Below are positions 9,100-16,622 of a stretch of 64,000 nucleotides of DNA, piece by piece (positions within the stretch are counted from its first letter, which is position 1; each line of letters starts with the position of its first letter). The DNA lies in NCBI RefSeq assembly GCF_019904175.1, contig NZ_CP061913.1, forward strand, positions 5,704,001 through 5,768,000. The letters run 5' to 3'. This stretch comes from Dactylosporangium vinaceum (GTDB taxonomy: Bacteria; Actinomycetota; Actinomycetes; Mycobacteriales; Micromonosporaceae). The position numbers and the translations under genes are program-made. The notes beneath the pieces are model-generated. The model saw nothing but the letters and a program-made list of their open reading frames with translations, did not search any database and was not told the origin of the DNA.

Positions 9100-9116
9100 G
9101 TCTCCTCCTCGCGTAG

Positions 9117-9149
9117 CACCCGGCCGTTTCGGGGTGTGCACGCCGGGTG
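9117..9149. promoter_or_regulatory. Inverted repeat upstream of the ABC importer operon
   Basis: CACCCGGC and GCCGGGTG (8-bp perfect arms, 17-base spacer) lie 18-50 bases before the first start codon of the operon. It may be a leader hairpin or an operator; the sequence does not decide. Confidence 0.3.
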
Positions 9150-9197
9150 TTGCCAGACGGTAGGTGCCGCCTCGGGCAGCGCCTAGGCTTGCCGGCG

Positions 9198-9209
9198 TTG
9201 TGCGCACAA
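9198..9209. promoter_or_regulatory. Perfect 12-bp palindrome TTGTGCGCACAA
   Basis: A perfect palindrome lies in the intergenic region between the ABC importer operon and the divergent small membrane protein gene, about 100 bases upstream of the operon start. It has the form of a dimer-binding operator. No regulator can be assigned. Confidence 0.4.
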
Positions 9210-9327
9210 ACGTCGTTGCGCCGCTTTCGCGCATTCTGCTCACGGCGTTGCCACCGGGCCGATCCGCACGGTGCCGGCCTGCGCCGAAGCTCCCCGCCGC
9301 CTCCGCGAGCCCTCCACAACCGGCACC

Positions 9328-9333
9328 TACAGT
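9328..9333 (+). promoter_or_regulatory. Predicted -10 element (TACAGT), leaderless start
   Basis: TACAGT lies seven bases before the GTG at 9341 and no Shine-Dalgarno sequence is present. Confidence 0.5.
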
Positions 9334-9340
9334 CGGCCGG

Positions 9341-9673
9341 GTGAGCCGACTCAGCGGGCTGTGGGCCTGTATCGCGGGCGGGGCCGCGCTGGTGCTGCTG
9401 GTGCTGTACCTCGACCCGATCACCGATCAGCGCGACTGCCCCAACTGGGGCGCCTCCGGCAACGCGAGCGCCTACGGCGACGAGCGCTGGGACTACGGCG
9501 TGCTGCTGCTGTGCATGCTCTGGATGGCCGCCGTCCTCATCGAGCAGTTCCTGCCGCCCGCCCGCCGCAGCCGAAGCCAGGCCGGCGGCGTCTGGCGCAC
9601 GGCCGCGGCCGGCGTCGTGACGGTGCTCGTGAGCTGCTGCGGCCTCGCGCCGATCGGGCTCACCTGCCACTGA
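9341..9673 (+). CDS. Small membrane protein of unknown function
   Basis: This 110-aa protein has three hydrophobic segments (about 5-23, 51-69 and 88-105). A polar loop with a cysteine (DCPNWGASGNAS) follows the first segment and a CCGLAPIGLTCH tail ends the protein. I do not recognise a family. The GTG at 9341 was preferred over longer in-frame starts because it directly precedes the first membrane segment and is spaced seven bases from a TACAGT -10 hexamer. It is divergent from the ABC importer operon. Confidence 0.65.
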   Translation: MSRLSGLWACIAGGAALVLLVLYLDPITDQRDCPNWGASGNASAYGDERWDYGVLLLCMLWMAAVLIEQFLPPARRSRSQAGGVWRTAAAGVVTVLVSCCGLAPIGLTCH

Positions 9674-9804
9674 GGCGCCACCCGCCGCTCACTGCCGGGC
9701 GGAGAAGCCAGTACGCCACGTCGGGAACGCCGGCCGCGTGAGCGGCGTGCCCATCGAGCTCACCCGCCCGCAGGGGGACTGTCCGAACGGTGGCTGCCGC
9801 GGCT

Positions 9805-9824
9805 AACTCGATGTATATAGAGTT
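9805..9824. promoter_or_regulatory. Near-palindromic PadR-type operator over the -10
   Basis: A 20-bp imperfect palindrome begins AACTC and ends GAGTT around an ATGTATAT core. PadR regulators often bind ATGT-containing dyads. It contains the TAGAGT -10 hexamer (9818-9823), six bases before the GTG at 9830, suggesting a leaderless, autoregulated padR transcript. Confidence 0.5.
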
Positions 9825-9829
9825 ATGCG

Positions 9830-10666
9830 GTGACCCGGACCCGGCGACCGTCTCCGCAGACCACCGCCGTGCTGCACGCCCTGGCGGCGCAGCCGGCCAC
9901 GTGGCGGTACGGCTACGAGCTCGGCCTCGAGGTCGGCCTGCAGGCCGGCACCCTGTATCCGATCCTCATGCGGCTGTGCGACCGCGGGCTGCTCGAAGCC
10001 GTCTGGGAGGACGGCCCGCCGCCCGGCCGCCCGCCGCGCCACCTCTACCGGCTCACCGGCGAGGGGCTCCGGCTGGCCGCGGCGACCCCGGCCGCCCGCC
10101 GCGCCACCTCTACCGGCTCACCGGCGAGGGGCTCCGGCTGGCCGCGGCGACCCCGGCCGCCGCACCGGCCGGAGCGGCGCCCGCCCCGGCGCGTCCGGCG
10201 AGACTGCGAGGTGCGTGGTGAACGGCGGCGGGTGGCTGCTGGCGGCGGCGGTGCGGCTGCTGCCGGCGCCGCGGCGGGAGTGGGGCGCGGCGATGCTCGC
10301 CGAGCTCGACGGCATCGGCCCGGCCGGGGAGCGGCGGCGGTTCGCGGCCGGCTGCGTCGCGGCGATCCTGACCCGGCCCGCGGTCTGGCGCCGGGTCGGG
10401 TACGCGCTGCTGCCCGTCGCCGCGGCCGGGTTCGTGGTGCGGTGGAGCGCGGCGATCGACTGGGCGCCCCGGCGCTGGGGCGTCGTCGCGTTCGCGCTCC
10501 TGCTCGCGGCCGTGGCGGAGCTCGGGGTGTTCGGGCCGCTCGGACCCGTCGGGGCCGGGTGGGCGGCGCGGGCCACCCGCCTCGTGGCGTACGCGCTCGT
10601 GGGCGTCCTCGCCGTGGAGGCCGGCTGGTTCATGGCCCACCAGACGAACGCCGACCTCGGCGGTGA
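9830..10666 (+). CDS. PadR-family regulator, C-terminus frameshifted by a tandem duplication
   Basis: The first ~89 residues form a complete PadR winged helix (TTAVLHALA, GYELGLEVGLQAGTLYPILMRL, then the wing RHLYRLTGEG). A 65-bp tandem duplication then shifts the frame, so the protein as written runs on for 189 residues of low-complexity Arg/Gly/Ala sequence out of frame through the next gene, 278 aa in total. If one copy is removed the gene ends after 108 codons, a normal PadR length, and its TGA overlaps the GTG at 10218 of the downstream membrane protein gene. PadR dimers usually repress their own operon. The intact winged helix may still work, but coupling to the next gene is lost. Confidence 0.75.
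   Translation: MTRTRRPSPQTTAVLHALAAQPATWRYGYELGLEVGLQAGTLYPILMRLCDRGLLEAVWEDGPPPGRPPRHLYRLTGEGLRLAAATPAARRATSTGSPARGSGWPRRPRPPHRPERRPPRRVRRDCEVRGERRRVAAGGGGAAAAGAAAGVGRGDARRARRHRPGRGAAAVRGRLRRGDPDPARGLAPGRVRAAARRRGRVRGAVERGDRLGAPALGRRRVRAPARGRGGARGVRAARTRRGRVGGAGHPPRGVRARGRPRRGGRLVHGPPDERRPRR
10022..10161 (+). repeat. 65-bp tandem duplication inside padR
   Basis: Bases 10022-10096 and 10087-10161 are identical over 75 bp at an offset of 65 bp. The copies therefore overlap by a 10-bp microhomology, CCCGGCCGCC, as expected from replication slippage. Because 65 is not a multiple of three the duplication shifts the reading frame. Confidence 0.97.
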
Positions 10667-11261
10667 GCCGGTGCTCGCGGTGGTGTTCGCGGGCTTCCTC
10701 GCCGGGGCGCTGGCGGTGACGGGGCATCGCGCGGCGGTGACGGCGCGGACCCTGCTGACCGGCCTCGCGGGCGGCTTCGGGCTGGCCGGGGTCTGGGCCG
10801 CGCTGGTGCTGCTGGACCCGCCCGTCCCGGCCGACGTCGGGCTCGCGGTGGTGCTGCTGGGCACGGGCCTCGCCGGGATCGGGTCGGCCGTCGAGCGCCG
10901 CCGCGGTCCGGCCGCCGCGTGGACTGCCGCGGCGACCGCGGGGACCATTGCGGTGCTGCTGATCTTCAATATCGTGACGGTATTGTCGGCGACCGGTGCG
11001 GACGATCTGATCCCGCACCTCCTGCCGCCTCTGGTGCCGGCCCGGGCGCAGGTCGCCGGAAGCCGGATCGAGCTGCCCGACCACTACCTGTGGCTGCTGC
11101 TGCTCGGCTGGTTCCTGGCGCTCGCCCAGTGGGCCGCGGCCCGCCCGGCCCGGGAGCCGGACGCCGGAGCCGCAGCCGTCCCGCCGGGCGGGAGCCTCAG
11201 GCTCGGGTCGGCGGGCCGGGTTGCCGGCCGGAGCCGCCCAGGCCGGCCTCGCGGGCCTTGA
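10218..11261 (+). CDS. PadR-associated membrane protein
   Basis: This 347-aa protein has a soluble N-terminus with the motif PAPRREWGAAMLAEL, often found in membrane proteins encoded after actinobacterial PadR genes, and then about eight hydrophobic segments. Function is unknown; by context it may be a sensor or transporter controlled by PadR. The GTG at 10218 overlaps the TGA of the padR frame that would exist without the 65-bp duplication; GTG at 10215 is an alternative. The C-terminal 22 codons overlap the convergent response regulator gene by 65 bases. Confidence 0.75.
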   Translation: MNGGGWLLAAAVRLLPAPRREWGAAMLAELDGIGPAGERRRFAAGCVAAILTRPAVWRRVGYALLPVAAAGFVVRWSAAIDWAPRRWGVVAFALLLAAVAELGVFGPLGPVGAGWAARATRLVAYALVGVLAVEAGWFMAHQTNADLGGEPVLAVVFAGFLAGALAVTGHRAAVTARTLLTGLAGGFGLAGVWAALVLLDPPVPADVGLAVVLLGTGLAGIGSAVERRRGPAAAWTAAATAGTIAVLLIFNIVTVLSATGADDLIPHLLPPLVPARAQVAGSRIELPDHYLWLLLLGWFLALAQWAAARPAREPDAGAAAVPPGGSLRLGSAGRVAGRSRPGRPRGP

Positions 11262-11868
11262 CGATCGCCTGGGCGCGCTCCGAGACCTGGAGCTTGGTGA
11301 AGATGTTGGCGATGTGGTTGCGGACCGTCTTCAGGCTGATCATCAGTTCGTGGGCGATCGTCGCGTTGCCCTTGCCCGCGGCGACCATCTCCAGGACCTC
11401 GCGCTCGCGTTCGGTGAGGGACGGGAACGCGGCGGTGCGCGAGCCGGTGCCGGTGGCGAAGTGGGCGATGACCCGGCCGGCGATCTGCGGGCCGAAGATC
11501 GCCTCGCCGGCCGCCGCGGCGCGGATCGCGCGTTCGATCTCGTCCTGCTCGGCGCCCTTGAGCAGGTAGCCGCGGGCGCCGGCGCGCATGGCGGCGAAGA
11601 CCGAGTCGTCGTCCTCGAACATGGTGAGCACGACGACCGCGGCGGGCGAGCCGGACCGGACCAGCCGGCGGGTCGCCTCGATGCCGTCCAGGCCGGGCAT
11701 CCGGATGTCCATGAGGACCACGTCGGGCGCCACGGAGGCGGCCACGTCGAGCGCGCGGTCGCCGGTGTCGGCCTCGCCCACGATCGCGATGTCGGCCGAT
11801 CCGGTGAGCATCAGCTCCAGGCCGCGGCGGTAGGCCGGGTGGTCGTCGACGACGAGCAGCCGGATCAT
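11197..11868 (-). CDS. NarL/FixJ-family response regulator
   Basis: This 223-aa two-component regulator has a receiver domain with acidic pair D8/D9 (VVDDHPAYRRG), phosphoacceptor Asp in DVVLMDIRMPGLDG (about residue 54) and the conserved Lys in YLLKGAEQDE. The C-terminal LuxR-type helix-turn-helix contains LTEREREVLEMVAAGKGN and SLKTVRNHIANIFTKL. The ATG overlaps the kinase stop by four bases. The target genes are not evident. Confidence 0.94.
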   Translation of the reverse strand: MIRLLVVDDHPAYRRGLELMLTGSADIAIVGEADTGDRALDVAASVAPDVVLMDIRMPGLDGIEATRRLVRSGSPAAVVVLTMFEDDDSVFAAMRAGARGYLLKGAEQDEIERAIRAAAAGEAIFGPQIAGRVIAHFATGTGSRTAAFPSLTEREREVLEMVAAGKGNATIAHELMISLKTVRNHIANIFTKLQVSERAQAIVKAREAGLGGSGRQPGPPTRA

Positions 11869-13406
11869 GGCTGCACCTCCTCGGGGTGGCCGGCGGGCAG
11901 CGGCAGGACGGCCCGGACGATCAGGCCGCCCTCGGGGCGACTGGTGATCGTGCAGCTGCCGCCGAGCTCGGCCGCCCGCTCGCGCATCGACGTCCAGCCC
12001 ACGCCGCCGGTGGCGCCGGGGCCGATGCCGTGGCCGTTGTCGGCGACGGTCAGCTCGAACGCCCCGCCGACCTCGACCGCGATGCGGCAGCGGGTCGCCC
12101 CGGCGTGGCGCACGACGTTTGTCATCGCCTCCGAGGCGATCCGGAACGCCGCGGCCTCGACCGCGGCCGGCAGTGACGGGAGCACCGGCGGCCCGGTGAC
12201 CTCGAACGTGACCTCGCCGGTCAGGGCGGCCGCGCGCTGCCGGACCGCGCCGAGCAGGCCGACCTCGTCGATGGCGGGCGGGCGCAGGTCGTCGACGAGG
12301 CGGCGTACCTCCGCGATCGCTGCTTTGACCTCGTCGCGGGTCTCGGCGATGAGCGCGTTGCGCTGCGCCGGGTCGGGCCGGGACTGGGTGGCGTTGAGCT
12401 TCAGCACGACCGCGGCCAGCGACGGGCCGACGCCGTCGTGCAGGTCCCGGCGCAGGCGGCGGCGCTCCTCCTCGCGGGCAGCCACGATACGGCTGCGCGA
12501 CTCCCGCAGTTCGTCGTTGAGCTGCCCGGCCCGGACCACGACCGCCGCGTAGCGGGCGAGGTCTTCCACCAGATCCAGGTCGGCCCGCGCGAACTGCCGC
12601 CCGGCCGACAGGTCCACGGCCAGGTAGCCGATCCGCTCGCCCCGGTGCACCATCGGCTCGCACAGCGCGCCGTCGTCCGGCGCCACGCTGCGCTCGATCC
12701 GGACCCGGTCCACCCGCAGTGCGGCCGCCACGGCCTCGGCCACGGCGGCGACGAGCCCGTTCGGATCGGCGGCGTCGGCCCGGTCGGCGAGCAGCCGGAT
12801 CGCCGCGCGCGGGTCGCAGCGCAGGCCGTACACCCAGCGCTCGATGTGCCGGCGCAGGTACGAGTAGGCCGGATGCACCGTGACCGCCACGACGCCGACG
12901 GCCAGCAGCCCGCCGAGCGTGTCGTGGCCGGTGAGCCGGGCGGCGCCGAGCAGCAGCAGCGCGTAGACGACGGCCACCGCGGCGACGAGGAGCAGGTACG
13001 TCAGCGTGCGCGACAGCACGAGCTCGATGTCGAACAGCCGGTGCCGCAGGATCGCGATGCCGACCGTGACCGGAAGACCCACCGCCACCAGCCCCAGCGC
13101 GACCGGGAACAGCGGCACCGCGGGCACCAGGAAGTGGTTCACCCACCCGGTGAGCAGCGCGACCGGGACGGTCAGGGTCCCCCACACCAGCCACAGCAGC
13201 TGGAGGCGCTGCGCCCCGCGGGCCCGCCGCAGCCGGCGCCGGACCGCGACCGGGCTGCCGAAGCACAGCGCCACCACCAGCAGGAGCCCGAGCACGCCCA
13301 GCCCGGCGCTCACCGGCTCGGGCAGCCACGGCACCGGCGGGGCGGCACCACCGTGACCGTCCTCGAACCCCTGCCGGTCGCCGGCCGCACCGACCATGAA
13401 CAGCAC
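11865..13406 (-). CDS. NarL-type (HisKA_3) sensor histidine kinase, apparently 5'-frameshifted
   Basis: This 513-aa readable portion of a membrane histidine kinase contains several N-terminal membrane segments, a GAF-like region (about 200-300), and a HisKA_3 dimerisation domain with the phosphoacceptor in REEERRRLRRDLHDGVG. It ends in an HATPase with NVVRHAG and DNGHGIG boxes. Its first methionine falls in the middle of the expected membrane domain. The missing upstream membrane segments are encoded in a different frame from 13443 to 13707. A single extra G in the GGGG run at 13446-13449 (C on the coding strand) explains the break. The response regulator follows with an ATGA overlap. Confidence 0.85.
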   Translation of the reverse strand: MLFMVGAAGDRQGFEDGHGGAAPPVPWLPEPVSAGLGVLGLLLVVALCFGSPVAVRRRLRRARGAQRLQLLWLVWGTLTVPVALLTGWVNHFLVPAVPLFPVALGLVAVGLPVTVGIAILRHRLFDIELVLSRTLTYLLLVAAVAVVYALLLLGAARLTGHDTLGGLLAVGVVAVTVHPAYSYLRRHIERWVYGLRCDPRAAIRLLADRADAADPNGLVAAVAEAVAAALRVDRVRIERSVAPDDGALCEPMVHRGERIGYLAVDLSAGRQFARADLDLVEDLARYAAVVVRAGQLNDELRESRSRIVAAREEERRRLRRDLHDGVGPSLAAVVLKLNATQSRPDPAQRNALIAETRDEVKAAIAEVRRLVDDLRPPAIDEVGLLGAVRQRAAALTGEVTFEVTGPPVLPSLPAAVEAAAFRIASEAMTNVVRHAGATRCRIAVEVGGAFELTVADNGHGIGPGATGGVGWTSMRERAAELGGSCTITSRPEGGLIVRAVLPLPAGHPEEVQP

Positions 13407-13442
13407 GGCACCGGCCAGCCCGGCCCGGACCCACCAGCGCCA

Positions 13443-13707
13443 GAAGGGGCTCGCCGCCCGCCCGTCGCAGCAGGTAGGCGATCAGCACCAGCCACAGGAA
13501 CAGCAGCACCCAGGCGCCCTGGGTCAGCTGGTCGAAGGCGAGAGCGGCGGCCGAGGTACCCGGCCCGGGCGAGAACAGCAGCGCGAAGAAGCACAGCCCG
13601 TCGGCCACCAGCAGCCAGCCGACCGGGTGCCGCGGGCGCCACCGCAGCACCAGCAGGCCGGCCACGACGGGGGCGGCGGCGCCGAGCGAGACGACGGCCT
13701 GGTGCAT
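13443..13707 (-). pseudogene. Out-of-frame N-terminal membrane segment of the histidine kinase
   Basis: In this frame the minus strand encodes a start (MHQAVVSLGAAAPVV), the conserved phrase RHPVGWLLVADGL and further hydrophobic segments, ending ...LLRRAGGEP. Dropping one base in the C-run at 13446-13449 joins it to FWRWWVRAGLAGAVLF in the frame of the downstream kinase. The result is one continuous protein of about 613 residues starting at 13707. Either the gene is inactivated or the base is a sequencing error. Confidence 0.75.
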
Positions 13708-13853
13708 GCCATCAGTCTGCGCGGCGCCGGCAGGCGTGTCAGCCCGCCCGGGAACGGTTCCCGGGTGACCCGGGACATCGGCACCGTGCGGCCGGGGCGC
13801 GGGTGCGGCGACAGTCATCGCATCACTGCTCACCGTGCCCGAGAGGACCGACA

Positions 13854-14486
13854 ATGCCGACGTCCGTGTTCGAGAAGCTCCTGCCCTGGTCCGGCGCGCT
13901 GGCCGGCGCCGTCTGGGCCGTCCAGTTCGCCGCCGCCAAGACCGCCGACGATCCCGAGGACCCGCAGGCGGTGGCCGTCGTCGCCGGTGCGGTCGCGCGC
14001 AACTACGCCGCCGGCTTCGCGCTGCTGGCCGGGTCGTTCCTGCTGGTGCTGTTCGCGGCCGCGGCCCGCCGGACCCTGCGCGCCGGGGAGGCCGGCGAGT
14101 CGACGTACTCCTCGATCGCGCACGGCGGCCTCCTGGTCGCCGCGGCGGGCTTCGGCACGCTCGGGATCCTCTAGATCGCCCTCACCAACGCCGCGAAGGC
14201 GCACGACGCCGCCGCGACCGCCGCGATCGGCCAGCTCGCGCTGATCGGCTGGCTGCCCGCCCTGGCCGGGCTCGTGGCGGCGTTCTGGGGGCTCGGGCTG
14301 GGCGGCCTGCGCACCGCCACGCTGCCGAAGTGGTTCGCCGTGCTGACCGTGGTCCTGGCCGTGATCGGCGTGCTCGGCCCGCTCGCGGTCGTCGTGTATC
14401 TGCTGCTGCCGCTCTGGCTGGTGGCCGCCTCGGTCGTGACGGCCCGCGGCCCGGCGGTGCGCGCGCAGTCGCCGGTGGGTGCCTGA
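13854..14486 (+). pseudogene. Membrane protein gene with internal amber stop
   Basis: The ATG follows a GAGAGGA ribosome site. The frame encodes four to six hydrophobic segments. It is interrupted at codon 107 by TAG (14172-14174, context CTC TAG ATC) and then continues in the same frame with coherent membrane-protein sequence (IALTNAAKAHDAAATA, AAFWGLGLGGLRTATLPKWF) to a TGA at 14484. The intact product would be about 210 residues, a size and pattern seen in actinobacterial membrane proteins of unknown function. As written, a 106-aa fragment is made unless the stop is read through. Confidence 0.75.
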
Positions 14487-14523
14487 CCGCCGGGCGGCGC
14501 CCGCGCGTCTCGCAGCGGGGCCC

Positions 14524-14925
14524 CTACCGGCGCTCGTCCCCGCTCGCATTGCGGGCCGCGCGGGCCACGGTCGTCGCGCCGCTGGTCAGGGCGCGGCGCC
14601 AGGGCGGGGCGCCGTCGATCTCGATCTGCAGGGAGAAGCTCAGGAACGTGCGGATGAGCACGATGAGGCCGAGGACGGCGACGTTCGCGAGGGTGGGGGC
14701 GACGGCCACGGTGCGGATGAGGTCGGCGGCCACGAGGACTTCGAGGCTGAGCAGGAGGACGCCGCCGAAGGTTTCCCGCAGCGCCTGGTAGGCCGGGCGG
14801 CCGCCGCGGGTCCGCCAGGTCCGCACGGCCAGGACGAGCGCCCAGAGCAGGCCCACGACGAGCACGCCGGCGCCGAGCGCATCGAAGCCCTGCGCCGTGC
14901 GGACCATGAGCTGCGTGAAGGTCAT
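14524..14925 (-). CDS. DUF1622-like membrane protein
   Basis: This 133-aa protein has three hydrophobic segments (about 15-33, 56-74 and 81-99). The sequence ETFGGVLLLSLEVLVAADLI and a following FLSFSLQIEIDG are characteristic of the DUF1622 family of small membrane proteins with unknown function. A TACTGT -10 hexamer lies seven bases before the ATG (14933-14938), so the transcript is probably leaderless. It is convergent with the interrupted membrane gene. Confidence 0.8.
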   Translation of the reverse strand: MTFTQLMVRTAQGFDALGAGVLVVGLLWALVLAVRTWRTRGGRPAYQALRETFGGVLLLSLEVLVAADLIRTVAVAPTLANVAVLGLIVLIRTFLSFSLQIEIDGAPPWRRALTSGATTVARAARNASGDERR

Positions 14926-14932
14926 CGTGTGG

Positions 14933-14938
14933 ACAGTA
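14933..14938 (-). promoter_or_regulatory. Predicted -10 element (TACTGT), leaderless start
   Basis: TACTGT on the minus strand is followed by seven bases and the ATG of the DUF1622 gene; no ribosome site is visible. Confidence 0.5.
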
Positions 14939-15013
14939 CCAATGCGGCGCGTTCCTGTGTCGCAGTTGCGAGCGGGGCGCAGATCGTCGCCGATCTGCGC
15001 CCCGGGCCGTGCG

Positions 15014-16426
15014 TCAGGACGTGGTGCAGGTGAGCGCCGGCGTCGAGGCGTTGCCGGAGCCGGTGAAGCCGAACTGGGTCGAGCCGCCCGCGTTGAGCGA
15101 GCCGTTGTACGACACGTTGCGCACCGTGACGGCGGAGCCGCTGGTGGTCAGCGTGCCGTTCCAGAGCTGGGTGATCGACTGACCGCCGGCCAGGGTCCAG
15201 GTGACGGTCCAGTTGCTGATCGCCGACGCGCCCGCGGTGACGGTGACGTTGCCCTGGAACCCGCCCTGCCAGGCGCTGGTGGTCTGGTACACCGCGCTGC
15301 AGCCACCGCCACCGCCGCCGCCGGTGCGGCTCGGCGAGGTGGACGCGCTCGGCGAGCCGGACGCCGACGGCGACGGCGACGGCGACGAGCTCGTGCGGCT
15401 GGGCGACGGCGACGCGGACGTCGGCGTGGGGGAGCCGGCCGGCGGGTACGGCGCGCTGGAGGCCAGGCTGTAGGCGAGGCTGGGCTGGAAGCTGCCGGCG
15501 GCGAAGTTGCAGCCGTCGGCCTCGCCCGGGTCCTTGATCCACAGGTAGCCGTCGATGTTGGCGTCACCCGTGTTCAGGGTCGGGTAGTTGCCGAGGCGGC
15601 GGTCGGTGTTGTCGTCGGCGCACCAGTCGCCGGCGGCGCCGCCGTTGCGGCTGGTGTCGATGATCTGGTGCTTGCCGTTGATGCCGCGGCTCTGCAGGTA
15701 GGAGATGATCGACCGGCCGTAGTTGGCCTCGTTGCCCGTCGGCTGGAAGTTCGAGACGTTGGTGAAGAACCCGTCGGCGTACTGCACGCCGGCCGCGACC
15801 AGCCGCGAACCCTGCTCGGACGCGGAGTTCCAGGCGGAGTGCCCGCCGTCGAGGTACACCTTGGCGTTCGGGTTGGCCGACTTCAGCGTCTGCACCGCGG
15901 TGCTGATCGCCTGGGCCCGCTGCTGGACCTCGCTGCTGCTCAGGCACGTCTGCAGGGCGAGGGCGTCGGTCTCCATGATGACGATGACGGTCCGGTTGCC
16001 CAGGCCGCGCGCATAGCCGGAGATCCATTGCTGGTACTGGTTGAGGTCCGGGGCCCCGCCGGCACTCGCCCCGCCGCAGTCGCGGTTCGGGATCGCGTAG
16101 CTCGTCAGGACCGGTACCTGGTTCACGGCGTTGGCGGCGCCGACGATCGAGGAGACCTCGGACTGGATGGTGGAGATGTTGAAGTTCGCCATCCAGCGGG
16201 CCTGCGACTGGCTGGCGATCTTGTCGCGGATGACGGGCATCCGCGAGTCGCCCTGGTTGGCGTTGACCCAGCGGGCGACCTGCGAGTCGGGGTCACGGTA
16301 GAGGGTGCCGGACAGCGTGCCGGCCGAGGCCGATCCGATCACGGACCAACCGGCGGCGAAGGCGACGCAGGCCGATGCGGCCACGGCAGCTGCGATCAGG
16401 CGCCGGCGGGAGCGGCGTGTGGGCAC
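15014..16426 (-). CDS. Secreted GH6 cellulase with C-terminal CBM2
   Basis: This 470-aa secreted beta-1,4-glucanase has a twin-arginine-like, Arg-rich signal peptide (RRSRRRLIAAAVAASACVA, cleaved around residue 35) and a GH6 catalytic domain (about 37-330). A Ser/Pro/Thr linker (about 331-370) leads to a family 2 cellulose-binding module opening with CSAVYQTTSAWQGGF and ending in Cys. GH6 motifs seen are YAIPNRDCGG, IMETDALALQTC (usually EPDAL), DGGHSAW, and DTSRNG near the end. The aspartates of the RDC and TDAL motifs correspond to catalytic positions. A GAAGGAG ribosome site precedes the GTG. No CebR-type 14-bp palindrome was seen upstream. Confidence 0.93.
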   Translation of the reverse strand: MPTRRSRRRLIAAAVAASACVAFAAGWSVIGSASAGTLSGTLYRDPDSQVARWVNANQGDSRMPVIRDKIASQSQARWMANFNISTIQSEVSSIVGAANAVNQVPVLTSYAIPNRDCGGASAGGAPDLNQYQQWISGYARGLGNRTVIVIMETDALALQTCLSSSEVQQRAQAISTAVQTLKSANPNAKVYLDGGHSAWNSASEQGSRLVAAGVQYADGFFTNVSNFQPTGNEANYGRSIISYLQSRGINGKHQIIDTSRNGGAAGDWCADDNTDRRLGNYPTLNTGDANIDGYLWIKDPGEADGCNFAAGSFQPSLAYSLASSAPYPPAGSPTPTSASPSPSRTSSSPSPSPSASGSPSASTSPSRTGGGGGGGCSAVYQTTSAWQGGFQGNVTVTAGASAISNWTVTWTLAGGQSITQLWNGTLTTSGSAVTVRNVSYNGSLNAGGSTQFGFTGSGNASTPALTCTTS

Positions 16427-16622
16427 GGAGACTCCTTCGAGTCGAGACGTCGAACCGATTTACGTCAAGCGATATGAGGGGGTGCCTATCATTGGCCGCC
16501 TCTGCCCGAATGGTCCACTCCGGCCGCCCGCGCGACCGTCTGGCCTGGGCAAACCCGTGAAACATCCACGCGGCACCGGCACCCGCCCGGCTGTCGCGGC
16601 GAAGGGTTCGTCGCCTCAGGGC

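Noticed and set aside
9790..10221. Alternative 143-codon frame over padR
   Set aside because: Its N-terminal half is an off-frame translation. Only its last ~45 codons are meaningful, being the padR frame after the 65-bp duplication.
16440..16500. CebR-type cellulose operator before the cellulase
   Set aside because: No TGGGAGC-type 14-bp palindrome is present; only short TTCGA/TCGAA repeats are seen.
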